A DNA stretch of 64,000 nt from Lacinutrix sp. C3R15 (GTDB taxonomy: Bacteria > Bacteroidota > Bacteroidia > Flavobacteriales > Flavobacteriaceae): contig NZ_JAHKPZ010000012.1 in the NCBI RefSeq assembly GCF_018860825.1, positions 62,001-126,000 of the forward strand, given 5' to 3'. Positions 8,522-16,002 of this stretch are shown one piece after another. A program made the translations under genes and the position numbers. Below the pieces are notes generated by a model. The model was not told where the DNA came from. It saw only the letters and a program-made list of their open reading frames with translations, and ran no database searches. Position 1 is the stretch's first letter. The number at the start of each line of letters is the position of its first letter.

Positions 8522-9790
8522 TTAATCTAAATCCTCGTCATAGCCTGGTAACTCTAGTGCTTTTACAGATTGTATGGCATTTCCTGCTATTCCTTTTATA
8601 GAACCATACATATCAATGGTATTAGTAACTACTTTTTCAATTTGTTTTTCTCTTTGTTTCCAGATTCTTTGCATAGAACGTTTTTCGCTTTCTAAATCTG
8701 ATTTCATTTGTGTAAATCCTTCAACAATAGCTTCTATTTGCATTCTAAAGGTATTACTAGTAAGGTAATCATACAATAAATCCATTTTATCACCTTTATT
8801 TTCTTGGCTTACTATTGCATTATTTACTTGTAAAATTCCTTCCCTTAACACAGCGCAAAGTCCTTTAAACTCTTCGTAATTACAAATCCAAATACCATCT
8901 CTTAAGCCCATTCTATCCATATCAGAAGGCATGACTTCTGTTACTAGAACACCAATATTTGCTCCTTTATCTCTTATATCTGCCTTAAATTTTTCAATCC
9001 ACGTAGGTTGAAAATCTTTAGTTCTTTTACTTTCGTAATAAATGGTACCACAATTTTGCTCTGTTCTTGAATGTACAATTTGAATACAATCTCCTCCTCT
9101 TGCTCCTTTTTTAATTTCTTGAATAGTATCTAACGGAAACTGCGTAGCTAGCCACTCTTCTATTGCTAATTCCTGAACTTCACCTTGCAATTGCATAGAA
9201 CCTTGCTCCTGCTTACGCTTCATTTCTTCGGTAAGCTTTTTTTGATCTTCTAACTGCTTTTGCATTTCTTTAAAACGGAGTTCGTTTTTATCTTCCTCTA
9301 ATTTTTTAATTTTTTCTTTTTCGGCAATTAAAATTTCATTTAGCTTTTTCTGTGCTTCCGCCTCTGCTGCTTCTTTTAATTCACTTTTTTCTCTTTTAAG
9401 CTTTTCTATTTCGGCTTTTGAGCGATTTAATTCTTTTACTTGTGCAGATTTTTCGTTTAGCTCTTTTTGTAATGCTTCAAACTGATCAGACTGTTCTTCT
9501 TTTAATTTAAGCTTTAGTTTGGCTTCAATCTCTTTTTTGTCAGCTTTAAGCTGGTTTTCTAAACGTATTTGAAAGAGTTCATTTTCTTTCTTTTTCTTTT
9601 GTTCAAAATCCAGTTTTTCTTGTTTTAATCGTTCTTGCTGACTTTCATATTTTCTTTTTTCATCTGCAATTTGCGACTGGTATTTTTGTTTTATTTCTTC
9701 TTCTAATTGATGCGATAAAATGTCTTGTACATCTATTGAGGTACCACAGTTTGGACATTTTATTTGTGTTTCGTTTTTCATTGACTTCAT
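8522..9790 (-). CDS. DUF2130 domain protein with zinc ribbon and long coiled coil
   Basis: The 422-residue protein has three parts. An N-terminal half zinc ribbon (CPNCGTSIDV, near residue 12) comes first. A Glu/Lys/Gln-rich coiled coil follows, about residues 30-205. The C-terminal DUF2130 domain contains YYESKRTKDFQPTWIEKFK and a conserved GVLVTEVMP stretch. DUF2130 has a restriction-endonuclease-like layout (the E-x-K in YESKRTKDF fits a PD-(D/E)XK core), but no enzymatic role is established. There is no signal peptide. MKSMKNE offers two close starts, 9790 or 9781. The gene stands alone between a cold-shock gene and a helicase. The identity is certain and the function is not. Confidence 0.85.
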   Translation of the reverse strand: MKSMKNETQIKCPNCGTSIDVQDILSHQLEEEIKQKYQSQIADEKRKYESQQERLKQEKLDFEQKKKKENELFQIRLENQLKADKKEIEAKLKLKLKEEQSDQFEALQKELNEKSAQVKELNRSKAEIEKLKREKSELKEAAEAEAQKKLNEILIAEKEKIKKLEEDKNELRFKEMQKQLEDQKKLTEEMKRKQEQGSMQLQGEVQELAIEEWLATQFPLDTIQEIKKGARGGDCIQIVHSRTEQNCGTIYYESKRTKDFQPTWIEKFKADIRDKGANIGVLVTEVMPSDMDRMGLRDGIWICNYEEFKGLCAVLREGILQVNNAIVSQENKGDKMDLLYDYLTSNTFRMQIEAIVEGFTQMKSDLESEKRSMQRIWKQREKQIEKVVTNTIDMYGSIKGIAGNAIQSVKALELPGYDEDLD

Positions 9791-9884
9791 TTTTACGCAA
9801 TAGTAAATGATATACTTATGCTACATTTTTACTGCTTTTTAAAGGTGTTTTATAGCAAGTGTATTTTTTTAGAATATAAATATA

Positions 9885-9910
9885 CATAAGTCCTTAATTA
9901 AGAACTTATG
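9885..9910. repeat. 26-bp near-perfect palindrome upstream of the DUF2130 gene
   Basis: CATAAGT-C-CTTAA meets TTAAG-A-ACTTATG with a single mismatch. It lies about 95 bases before the DUF2130 start and 110 bases after the helicase stop. It is AT-rich and lacks a clean T tract in either direction, so an operator is at least as likely as a terminator. Confidence 0.5.
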
Positions 9911-9958
9911 GTTTTCCTTTTTTTACAAAAGAAATAAATTTCTGTTATAGTTATAACA

Positions 9959-9989
9959 AAAAAGACCAAGCATCACTACTTAGTCTTTT
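9959..9989 (-). terminator. Terminator after the DbpA-like helicase
   Basis: The stem AAAAGACTAAG pairs with CTTGGTCTTTT (one T-G wobble) around an 8-base loop, followed on the minus strand by a T run. It lies 33 bases beyond the helicase stop. Confidence 0.7.
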
Positions 9990-10021
9990 ATATTGTAATA
10001 CAATATTCCTTTTAAAAAAAT

Positions 10022-11332
10022 TTAAATAGTATAGGTACGTACTTTTCTCTTTTTAATTTTAATATTGTTTGTCTTGTCTATTATTTGCTGGACTTTTGCT
10101 TTAGGTATAGCAACAAAAGCACAATCTTGTTTAAGTTCTATAACGCCAATTTCAGACTTTTCTAGATTACATTGTTTAAAAAGCAAACCTGCAATATCTC
10201 CTTTTGAGATTTTATCTTTTCTTCCTCCTGAAATAAATAAAGTGCTCCATTTGGTTTGCATTTGCACCACTTTTCCGTTTGGTGTAATTACCTCTGTGGT
10301 ATCAATAAAATCTGGTGTTTTTTCTTTTTCCCATTGTAGTACGTACGCGGTTCCTTCAGCATTCATACGAGCGGTTCTACCATTTCTGTGTGTAAATTCT
10401 TCTGCTTTTAGTGGTAATTGATAATGAATAATATAGTTTAGTTCTGGAATATCTAATCCACGAGCAGCCAAATCTGTAGCAATAATAATTTGATGGGTTC
10501 CGTTTCTAAATTTTATTAAAGCACGTTCTCTGTCTATTTGTTCCATTCCGCCTTGAAAACAGCCATGTGCAATATTATTTTCGTTTAAAAAGGTACTTAC
10601 ATATTGAATAGTATCTTTAAAATTACAGAAAATAATTCCTGGTTTATTACCAATATCATGTAACAAATCTACTAAAGTTTGCAGCTTATTTTTATCTGGA
10701 GAAAGTACTTTTTTTATTTCTAGATTAGATTCTTGAGTACCTAAATAATCGATAACCAATTCGTTTTTTAATCCTACAAAACGAGGAATTTGCATGTCTT
10801 GGGTAGCAGAGGTTAAAATGCGGTTTTTTATATTTGGAAGACTACTTATAATCTCTTTCATTTCTTTTTCAAAACCTACTTCTAAAGATTTATCAAACTC
10901 ATCTAAAACCAATGTTTTAATGTCTTCTACTAAAAAGGTTTCCCTGCGTAAGTGATCTGCAACACGCCCAGGAGTACCAACTATTATTGCAGGTGTGTGT
11001 GCTAAATCTATTTTATCTTTACTAAATGGTCTTCCTCCATAAATAGCATTGGCTTTAAAACCAGATCCCATAGTGCGTATTACTTGCTCAATTTGAATAG
11101 CCAACTCTCTAGATGGCACTAAAATTAGCAACTGTACGTTTTGGCAATTTGTATTTAAATCTGCTATAGTAGGCAATAAAAATGCAACTGTTTTACCTGT
11201 TCCTGTTGGCGATAGTAGTACTGTATTTGCAGTACTTGTAATAGACAATAAGGCTTCTTCCTGCATAGCATTTAGCGCCTTTATTTTTAACTTATCTAAA
11301 ATATCTTGTTGTACTTTTAAATAATTTCCCAT
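10022..11332 (-). CDS. DEAD-box-type RNA helicase with DbpA-like RNA-binding domain; DEFD in motif II
   Basis: The 436-residue protein has a full helicase core: SPTGTGKT (residues 41-48), PSRELA, TPGRVAD, SAT, and HRNGRTAR (motif VI). Motif II reads D144-E-F-D147 instead of DEAD; the D-E pair needed for Mg-ATP is kept. The C-terminal 75 residues (start WSTLFISGGRKDKISKGDIA, end near basic KIKKRKVR) match the DbpA RNA-binding domain, which in E. coli DbpA recognises 23S rRNA hairpin 92. The likely role is ribosome large-subunit maturation. It starts 2 bases after the stop of the helicase at 11335-12675, so the two are co-transcribed. Family assignment is firm; exact rRNA specificity is inferred. 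Confidence 0.9.
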   Translation of the reverse strand: MGNYLKVQQDILDKLKIKALNAMQEEALLSITSTANTVLLSPTGTGKTVAFLLPTIADLNTNCQNVQLLILVPSRELAIQIEQVIRTMGSGFKANAIYGGRPFSKDKIDLAHTPAIIVGTPGRVADHLRRETFLVEDIKTLVLDEFDKSLEVGFEKEMKEIISSLPNIKNRILTSATQDMQIPRFVGLKNELVIDYLGTQESNLEIKKVLSPDKNKLQTLVDLLHDIGNKPGIIFCNFKDTIQYVSTFLNENNIAHGCFQGGMEQIDRERALIKFRNGTHQIIIATDLAARGLDIPELNYIIHYQLPLKAEEFTHRNGRTARMNAEGTAYVLQWEKEKTPDFIDTTEVITPNGKVVQMQTKWSTLFISGGRKDKISKGDIAGLLFKQCNLEKSEIGVIELKQDCAFVAIPKAKVQQIIDKTNNIKIKKRKVRTYTI

Positions 11333-11334
11333 TG

Positions 11335-12675
11335 TTATTTTTTCTTTTTCTTTTTGACAACTTCTTGTTTTTCAACAATGGTTTTATTTTCTGCTATATA
11401 ATTAGATAAAATTTTATCTACTAATTCTTCTTTTGTTAAATGGTGAAAGATAGTTTTTACTTTTGCTTTAAAATCTTCAGGTATATCACGATTGACCTTT
11501 GTTTTAAATATCTTTCTTGCCCAAAGTAATCCGTTATTTTCTTCTATACTTTGTGCATCTGCTTTTTGGTGTTCCTTAAAAACAATACCTAATTCATCTT
11601 CAAATTCAGGAATATCTTGTACTTCGTCTTCCTGTATTATGCTTAATGCTAAACCTGTTGCTCCTGCTCTAGCAGTACGACCAGACCTATGTACATAAGC
11701 ATCATAAGTATCTGGTAAATGGTAATTAACTACAAAAGCCAGATCTTTAACATCTATACCTCTAGCTGCTAAATCTGTAGCTACTAAAATATTTATATGT
11801 CCTTCACGAAATTGGCCCATGATACGATCACGAATTCCTTGTGATAAACTACCATGAATGGCACCAGAAGAAAATTTATTGATAGCTAGGTTTTTTGCTA
11901 ATTTGTTTACTGCTGCTTTGGTTTTACAGAAAATAATTCCTCTTTGTCCTTCCTTAGTATTTAAAAAATGCATTAATACATTTAATTTTTCTATAGGTGC
12001 AACAACCACATATTGATGGTCTATAGCTTGGTGACCCACCGTTTGCATATCAGCCTCTATAGTTATTACTTTTTTAGACAAGCTATTTTGTACCAACTGC
12101 TTTATTGTGCCTGGCATTGTTGCGGTAAACAAAAGCGTTCTTCTATTTTTTGGCAACATTTTAATTACAGCATCTACTCCTTCTTTGTGAGCGCTTATCA
12201 TCTCGTCGGCTTCATCTAAAACAAAATAAGTGATGTGCTTAACGTTAATAGCGTTTCTTTCCATTAAATCAACCAAACGTCCTGGTGTGGCAACGACAAT
12301 ATGTGTGGTTTCTTTTAGCCTTTCAATTTGAGATTTTATAGGAATTCCTCCAAAAACACCAGCAATAGAAACTTGCGAAGCTTTGGTATTAAAGGATTCT
12401 AAATTATTAAAAATTTGTTGTCCTAGTTCTCTAGTTGGAGCCAGTATTACAACCTGAATTTTATTGCTTTCAATATCTATAAGTTGTAGTAAAGGTAACC
12501 CGAAAGCCGCTGTTTTTCCAGTTCCTGTTTTTGCTATTGCAACAACATCTTCTTTTTTATTAAGTATTACAGGTATTACTTTTTTTTGAATATCTGTAGG
12601 TACAGTAATGTTTAAGTCTGTTAAACTACGTTGCAAATCTGCGTGAATACCTAAACTAGAAAAGGTTTGTGACAT
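11335..12675 (-). CDS. DEAD-box RNA helicase
   Basis: The frame is open from 12693, but the start at 12675 (MSQTFSSLGIHADLQ, 446 residues) is preferred because a -7 box (TATCTTTG on the minus strand, 12691-12698) overlaps the upstream ATG. The core motifs are complete: AKTGTGKT, PTRELG, TPGRLVD, DEAD (VLDEADEM), SAT, and HRSGRTARAG. The C-terminal extension of about 80 residues ends in a basic run KKKKKK. It is cytoplasmic and unwinds structured RNA. It leads a two-gene operon with the DbpA-like helicase. Together with the cold-shock gene this forms an RNA-remodelling neighbourhood. Confidence 0.92.
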   Translation of the reverse strand: MSQTFSSLGIHADLQRSLTDLNITVPTDIQKKVIPVILNKKEDVVAIAKTGTGKTAAFGLPLLQLIDIESNKIQVVILAPTRELGQQIFNNLESFNTKASQVSIAGVFGGIPIKSQIERLKETTHIVVATPGRLVDLMERNAINVKHITYFVLDEADEMISAHKEGVDAVIKMLPKNRRTLLFTATMPGTIKQLVQNSLSKKVITIEADMQTVGHQAIDHQYVVVAPIEKLNVLMHFLNTKEGQRGIIFCKTKAAVNKLAKNLAINKFSSGAIHGSLSQGIRDRIMGQFREGHINILVATDLAARGIDVKDLAFVVNYHLPDTYDAYVHRSGRTARAGATGLALSIIQEDEVQDIPEFEDELGIVFKEHQKADAQSIEENNGLLWARKIFKTKVNRDIPEDFKAKVKTIFHHLTKEELVDKILSNYIAENKTIVEKQEVVKKKKKK

Positions 12676-12690
12676 AAATTTTATTTTGTG

Positions 12691-12698
12691 CAAAGATA
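12691..12698 (-). promoter_or_regulatory. -7 box of the helicase operon
   Basis: TATCTTTG on the minus strand matches TAnnTTTG exactly. It sits about 16 bases before the preferred ATG at 12675 and implies a start near 12684. No clear -33 element is visible. Confidence 0.45.
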
Positions 12699-12744
12699 AA
12701 AGAGTTTTGCTGGTATTGGTAATTAATTAGCTTGGTTTTAAAAC

Positions 12745-12775
12745 AAAGAAACAGCACTGCTGTACTGTTTCTTTT
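12745..12775 (-). terminator. Terminator after the Mpo1-like gene
   Basis: AAAGAAACAG and CTGTTTCTTT form a perfect 10-bp stem around a 10-base loop, 26 bases after the stop of the gene at 12801-13286. Confidence 0.75.
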
Positions 12776-12800
12776 GTTAATTAAAATTACTATTAAAGGT

Positions 12801-13286
12801 TTAATATTTTATGCTTAACGCTTCAAACAAATGGCTCATGGTCCAAGCAGGACCTATCATTAAAAATTGTAAGTCTTTTAAAAACGAAGGTTTTTTACCT
12901 TCATGATTATGACCAATAAATTGCCCAATCCAAGCTAAAACAAAAATAATAGTCATGATTAGCCAAAGTGGAGCTACATTTAATTGTGCTATTTGATGAA
13001 TACCAAACAATACTATTACCGAAAATAAAAGCATACCAATAAAAAGTATTAAAGAAAGTCTTAAATAATAAATTAACCCCAAAAGTATCACTAAAGTTCC
13101 TAAATGCGCATAAGGTAATACACTCATTGGTACTGTATTTGTTATTATTTCTGGCATAGATATACTAGCCAATAAACCAATTAAGCTAAAGAAAATTAGA
13201 GGTACACAAATATAGTGTATGGCAATATTAAGTTTTGTTTGGTGACTTTCTGCATATTCAGTTAAAAGGGAATCTATAACTCTCAT
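12801..13286 (-). CDS. Mpo1-like (DUF962) membrane protein
   Basis: The 161-residue protein matches the DUF962/Mpo1 family: start RVIDSLLTEYAESHQTKLNI, then HYICVPLIFFSLIGLL, four predicted membrane segments, and a conserved HNHEGKKPSF stretch. Yeast Mpo1 is an Fe-dependent dioxygenase for alpha-oxidation of 2-hydroxy fatty acids; the conserved histidines (H-x4-N-x3-H type near residue 20, HNHEGKKP near residue 125) are present. Function in bacteria is not established. It is monocistronic, with its own terminator. Confidence 0.82.
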   Translation of the reverse strand: MRVIDSLLTEYAESHQTKLNIAIHYICVPLIFFSLIGLLASISMPEIITNTVPMSVLPYAHLGTLVILLGLIYYLRLSLILFIGMLLFSVIVLFGIHQIAQLNVAPLWLIMTIIFVLAWIGQFIGHNHEGKKPSFLKDLQFLMIGPAWTMSHLFEALSIKY

Positions 13287-13406
13287 GTGTTTTATTTATT
13301 AATTGTTTGGTGTTTGTTTTTGACTTTAAATATAGACAAGAATAAAGTTAAAACATATTAAGTTTATTAAAATAACAATATTCTTTAATAAAACCACTAA
13401 AAATGT

Positions 13407-13437
13407 AAAAAGCTCTATGAAAAATTCATAAAGCTTT
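13407..13437 (-). terminator. Terminator of the polyol operon
   Basis: AAAGCTTTATGAA pairs with TTCATAGAGCTTT (one mismatch) on the minus strand and is followed by T residues. It lies 30 bases after the PfkB-kinase stop, at the end of the eight-gene polyol operon. Confidence 0.7.
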
Positions 13438-13466
13438 AAACTGCTATTAATCAAAATCTATTTAAA

Positions 13467-14345
13467 TTAGGAAATAAAATGGTTAATGTCTTCTTCTTTA
13501 ATTATTGGGTTTGCTCCTTCACTACCAGCAACTAATGCACCAACTGCACATGCATAATCAATAGCTTCTTGCGGATTATCTTTATTAAGTAATTTACTAA
13601 TTAATGTTGCTAAAAAAGAATCTCCAGCTCCAACAGTATCTATAACTTTAATAGTATAACCAGTATTACTATAAAATGTACCATTATAATATAAAACAGC
13701 ACCTTTACTACCTTTGGTTACACAAATAGATTTTGTATTTGTTTGCTCTGCTATATAGGATATATTTTCTTCAATTACCTTGGAATGAAAGTTTAAACTT
13801 TGGCAAATTTCAAAAATTTCATCATCATTAAATTTTATAAAATCTGCTTCTTGCATTAAACTATTTAAAACATCTATAGTATAATAAGGTTCTCTTAGGT
13901 TTACATCAAAAATTTTATATTTTGCTATTTTTAAAAGGGTATATAGTGTATTTCTTGTAATACTATTTCTAGCAGCTAAACTTCCGTAAATAAAAGCATC
14001 GGCATTTTCTGTTACTTTTTTGTTGCTTTCACTTAATTTAATATTATCCCAAGCACGAGGAAGTTTTATATTATACGAAGCAGAACCTTTTTGATTTAAT
14101 ATTACTTGTACTATACCTGTTTTAAGTTTTTTATCTACTTGCAGGTTTTCTACATGTATACCTTGTTCTACTATATAATCTTTAATTTTTTCACCATCTT
14201 CATCGTCTCCAATGCTACTAATAATAGATACATTATTGTTTAACAATTGTAAACGTAAAGCAACATTTAAAGGCGCTCCTCCTATTTTTTTATGCGAAGG
14301 AAAAACATCCCATAGTACTTCTCCGAAACAAACTATATTTTTCAT
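13467..14345 (-). CDS. PfkB-family carbohydrate kinase (probable fructokinase)
   Basis: The 292-residue protein has the PfkB family pattern. The N-terminus reads GEVLWDVFPSHKKIGGAPLN, with the Gly-Gly substrate site. The C-terminal signature is DTVGAGDSFLATLIS, whose Asp is the catalytic base, and the length is typical of fructokinases. It would phosphorylate a free ketose with ATP. As the last gene of an operon with a mannitol 2-dehydrogenase, the simplest substrate is fructose, giving fructose 6-phosphate for glycolysis. Known marine flavobacterial mannitol operons (e.g. Zobellia) use the same pair of enzymes. Ribokinase or another ketokinase activity cannot be excluded. It starts 12 bases after the SDR gene. 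Confidence 0.85.
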   Translation of the reverse strand: MKNIVCFGEVLWDVFPSHKKIGGAPLNVALRLQLLNNNVSIISSIGDDEDGEKIKDYIVEQGIHVENLQVDKKLKTGIVQVILNQKGSASYNIKLPRAWDNIKLSESNKKVTENADAFIYGSLAARNSITRNTLYTLLKIAKYKIFDVNLREPYYTIDVLNSLMQEADFIKFNDDEIFEICQSLNFHSKVIEENISYIAEQTNTKSICVTKGSKGAVLYYNGTFYSNTGYTIKVIDTVGAGDSFLATLISKLLNKDNPQEAIDYACAVGALVAGSEGANPIIKEEDINHFIS

Positions 14346-14357
14346 AACAATTACTCT

Positions 14358-15128
14358 TTAATAACAAGTAAACCCACCATCAATCAATACAACAGAACCA
14401 GTCATAAGACTAGAAGCAGGACTTGCTAAAAACAAGGATGCACTTGCAACTTCTTCAGGAAAACCCATTCTTCCCATTGGTGTGCCATCCATCCATTGGT
14501 CGTACATTTCTGTATCTTCTTTTATATACTGTATCATTGGTGTTTCAATATATGTTGGAGCCAAAGCATTAACACGAACTCCTTTTTTAGCCCATTCTGC
14601 TGCTAACGATTTTGTTAGGTGATGCACAGCTGCTTTAGAAGCGTTGTAATAACTTTGAAATTGTGGTTTATTCACAATAAAACCAGACATAGAACCTATG
14701 TTAACAATATTACCTTCACCACGCGCAATCATGTATTTTGCAAAAGATTTGTTACAAGCAAAAAGCCCATTTACGTTTACATCCATTACACTTTTAAACA
14801 ATTCTTCACTAACATCCTCAGCTGCAGTTCCAGATCTATCAATACCTGCAGAACAAACTAAAATATCAATGTGCGTTTTTTCGTTTAACTCTTTTGCCAC
14901 AGCATCTACACGATCAAAATCGGTGACGTTTACTTCTACAAAATGTGCTTCGTATCCTTTTTCTTTCAATTTAACAACCGCTTCTTCTCCTACTTTTACA
15001 TTATAATCTAATATATAAATAGCAGCTCCAGCTTCTGCTAAAGCTTCTGCGCAAGCGTACCCAATAGATTGTCCTCCACCAGTTATAGCTGCATTTTTTC
15101 CTTCTAAATTATATTTTTCTAAATACAT
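14358..15128 (-). CDS. SDR-family polyol/sugar dehydrogenase
   Basis: The 256-residue classical short-chain dehydrogenase has a cofactor loop AAITGGGQSIG, an acidic Asp at the end of beta-2 (IYILDYN) pointing to NAD, the catalytic Ser (NIGSMSG) and YNASK. It resembles SDRs acting on sugar alcohols (arabinitol, threitol, sorbitol types). It is in the polyol operon between the broken epimerase gene and the kinase. I infer oxidation of a second polyol or of a ketose/aldose intermediate; the substrate is not readable from sequence. A Gly-Gly-Gly rather than Gly-x-x-x-Gly-x-Gly pattern is a small variation only. Confidence 0.87.
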   Translation of the reverse strand: MYLEKYNLEGKNAAITGGGQSIGYACAEALAEAGAAIYILDYNVKVGEEAVVKLKEKGYEAHFVEVNVTDFDRVDAVAKELNEKTHIDILVCSAGIDRSGTAAEDVSEELFKSVMDVNVNGLFACNKSFAKYMIARGEGNIVNIGSMSGFIVNKPQFQSYYNASKAAVHHLTKSLAAEWAKKGVRVNALAPTYIETPMIQYIKEDTEMYDQWMDGTPMGRMGFPEEVASASLFLASPASSLMTGSVVLIDGGFTCY

Positions 15129-15150
15129 TTTTTTAACTTTTAATTTGATG

Positions 15151-16002
15151 TTATTCTCCTAAACCGTAGGCTTTCATTTTACCTTTAATAAACGTAATTC
15201 CTTCTCTAACCAGCGTATCTCCATCTGGAGCTAATTGTCTCCAAACCCAAGTGTTCATATTATCTGTAGCATCTACAAAACTTTCTAAAGCGGCATAACC
15301 TTTATAGTTTATTTCACTTAAGCCTTTAAAAACACCATCCCAATCTACAGTTCCTGTACCAGGAATTCCTCTATCATTTTCACAAAGGTGGAAGTGTATT
15401 AAATCGTCTCCTGCATTTACGGTTGCAGTGTAAAAATCTTTCTCTTCAATATTCATGTGATATGTGTCTAGATGCACTTTGATGTTATCTAAACCTATCA
15501 TTTCTTTCAATTTAAGGGCTTGTGCTCCTGTGTTAATTAAATAGGTTTCATATCTATTTACAGGCTCAATACCTACATTTATATTAAGTGTAGCTGCATA
15601 TTCACCAACTTCTCTTAATGCTTCTGCACTATAGTTCCAATCTTTTTCTGTTGGTCTGTGCGGTAAACTTTTTACGTGTTTTGAATAAATAACACCCGAG
15701 AAATTGGTAGCTCCAATATCGCTAGTTGCTTTTACACAAGCTTTTAAATAGTCTATACCTTTACGTCTAATTTCTGGATCGTCGCTAGTAATATCTGTAT
15801 CGTTTAACAATACTGTTGAAGTACAAGCTTCAATTCCTACTTCCTGCAATCTTTTAGAAACTGCTTTCGTGTCAAAAGATTCTAAAGCCATTAATGGCTA
15901 CTCAATAAAATCTAAACCTAAGTTTTTAACTCTATCAATTAAGTCTAATGTGTCGTTGCTCCATTCTGAGCACCAAGCGTATGCGTGAATTCCTAGTTTC
16001 AT
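15151..16002 (-). pseudogene. Sugar phosphate isomerase/epimerase (TIM barrel) interrupted by an in-frame TAG
   Basis: Read from the ATG at 16000-16002, the frame gives MKLGIHAYAWCSEWSNDTLD, continues through RVKNLGLDFIE, then meets TAG at 15898-15900, and resumes without a shift as PLMALESFDTK to the stop at 15151. Without the TAG this is a normal 283-residue member of the xylose-isomerase-like TIM-barrel family (D-tagatose 3-epimerase type; later metal-site segments EPVNRYET, HLDTYHMNIEE and HFHLCEN are intact). The expected motif is IE-I/V-PLM. The upstream ATG overlaps the mannitol-dehydrogenase stop (TAATG), showing it is the true start. The ATG at 15889-15891 would give a 246-residue protein lacking the first beta strand. 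It is a nonsense mutation, a sequencing error or readthrough; I favour one of the first two. Confidence 0.8.

Noticed and set aside
14619-15006. Two plus-strand frames over the SDR gene
   Set aside because: Shadows of the SDR coding sequence, which has complete cofactor and catalytic motifs.
15898-15900. TAG read as an amino acid (pyrrolysine or other recoding)
   Set aside because: Bacteroidota do not normally recode TAG, no downstream signal structure is evident, and the site is not a catalytic position of this family.
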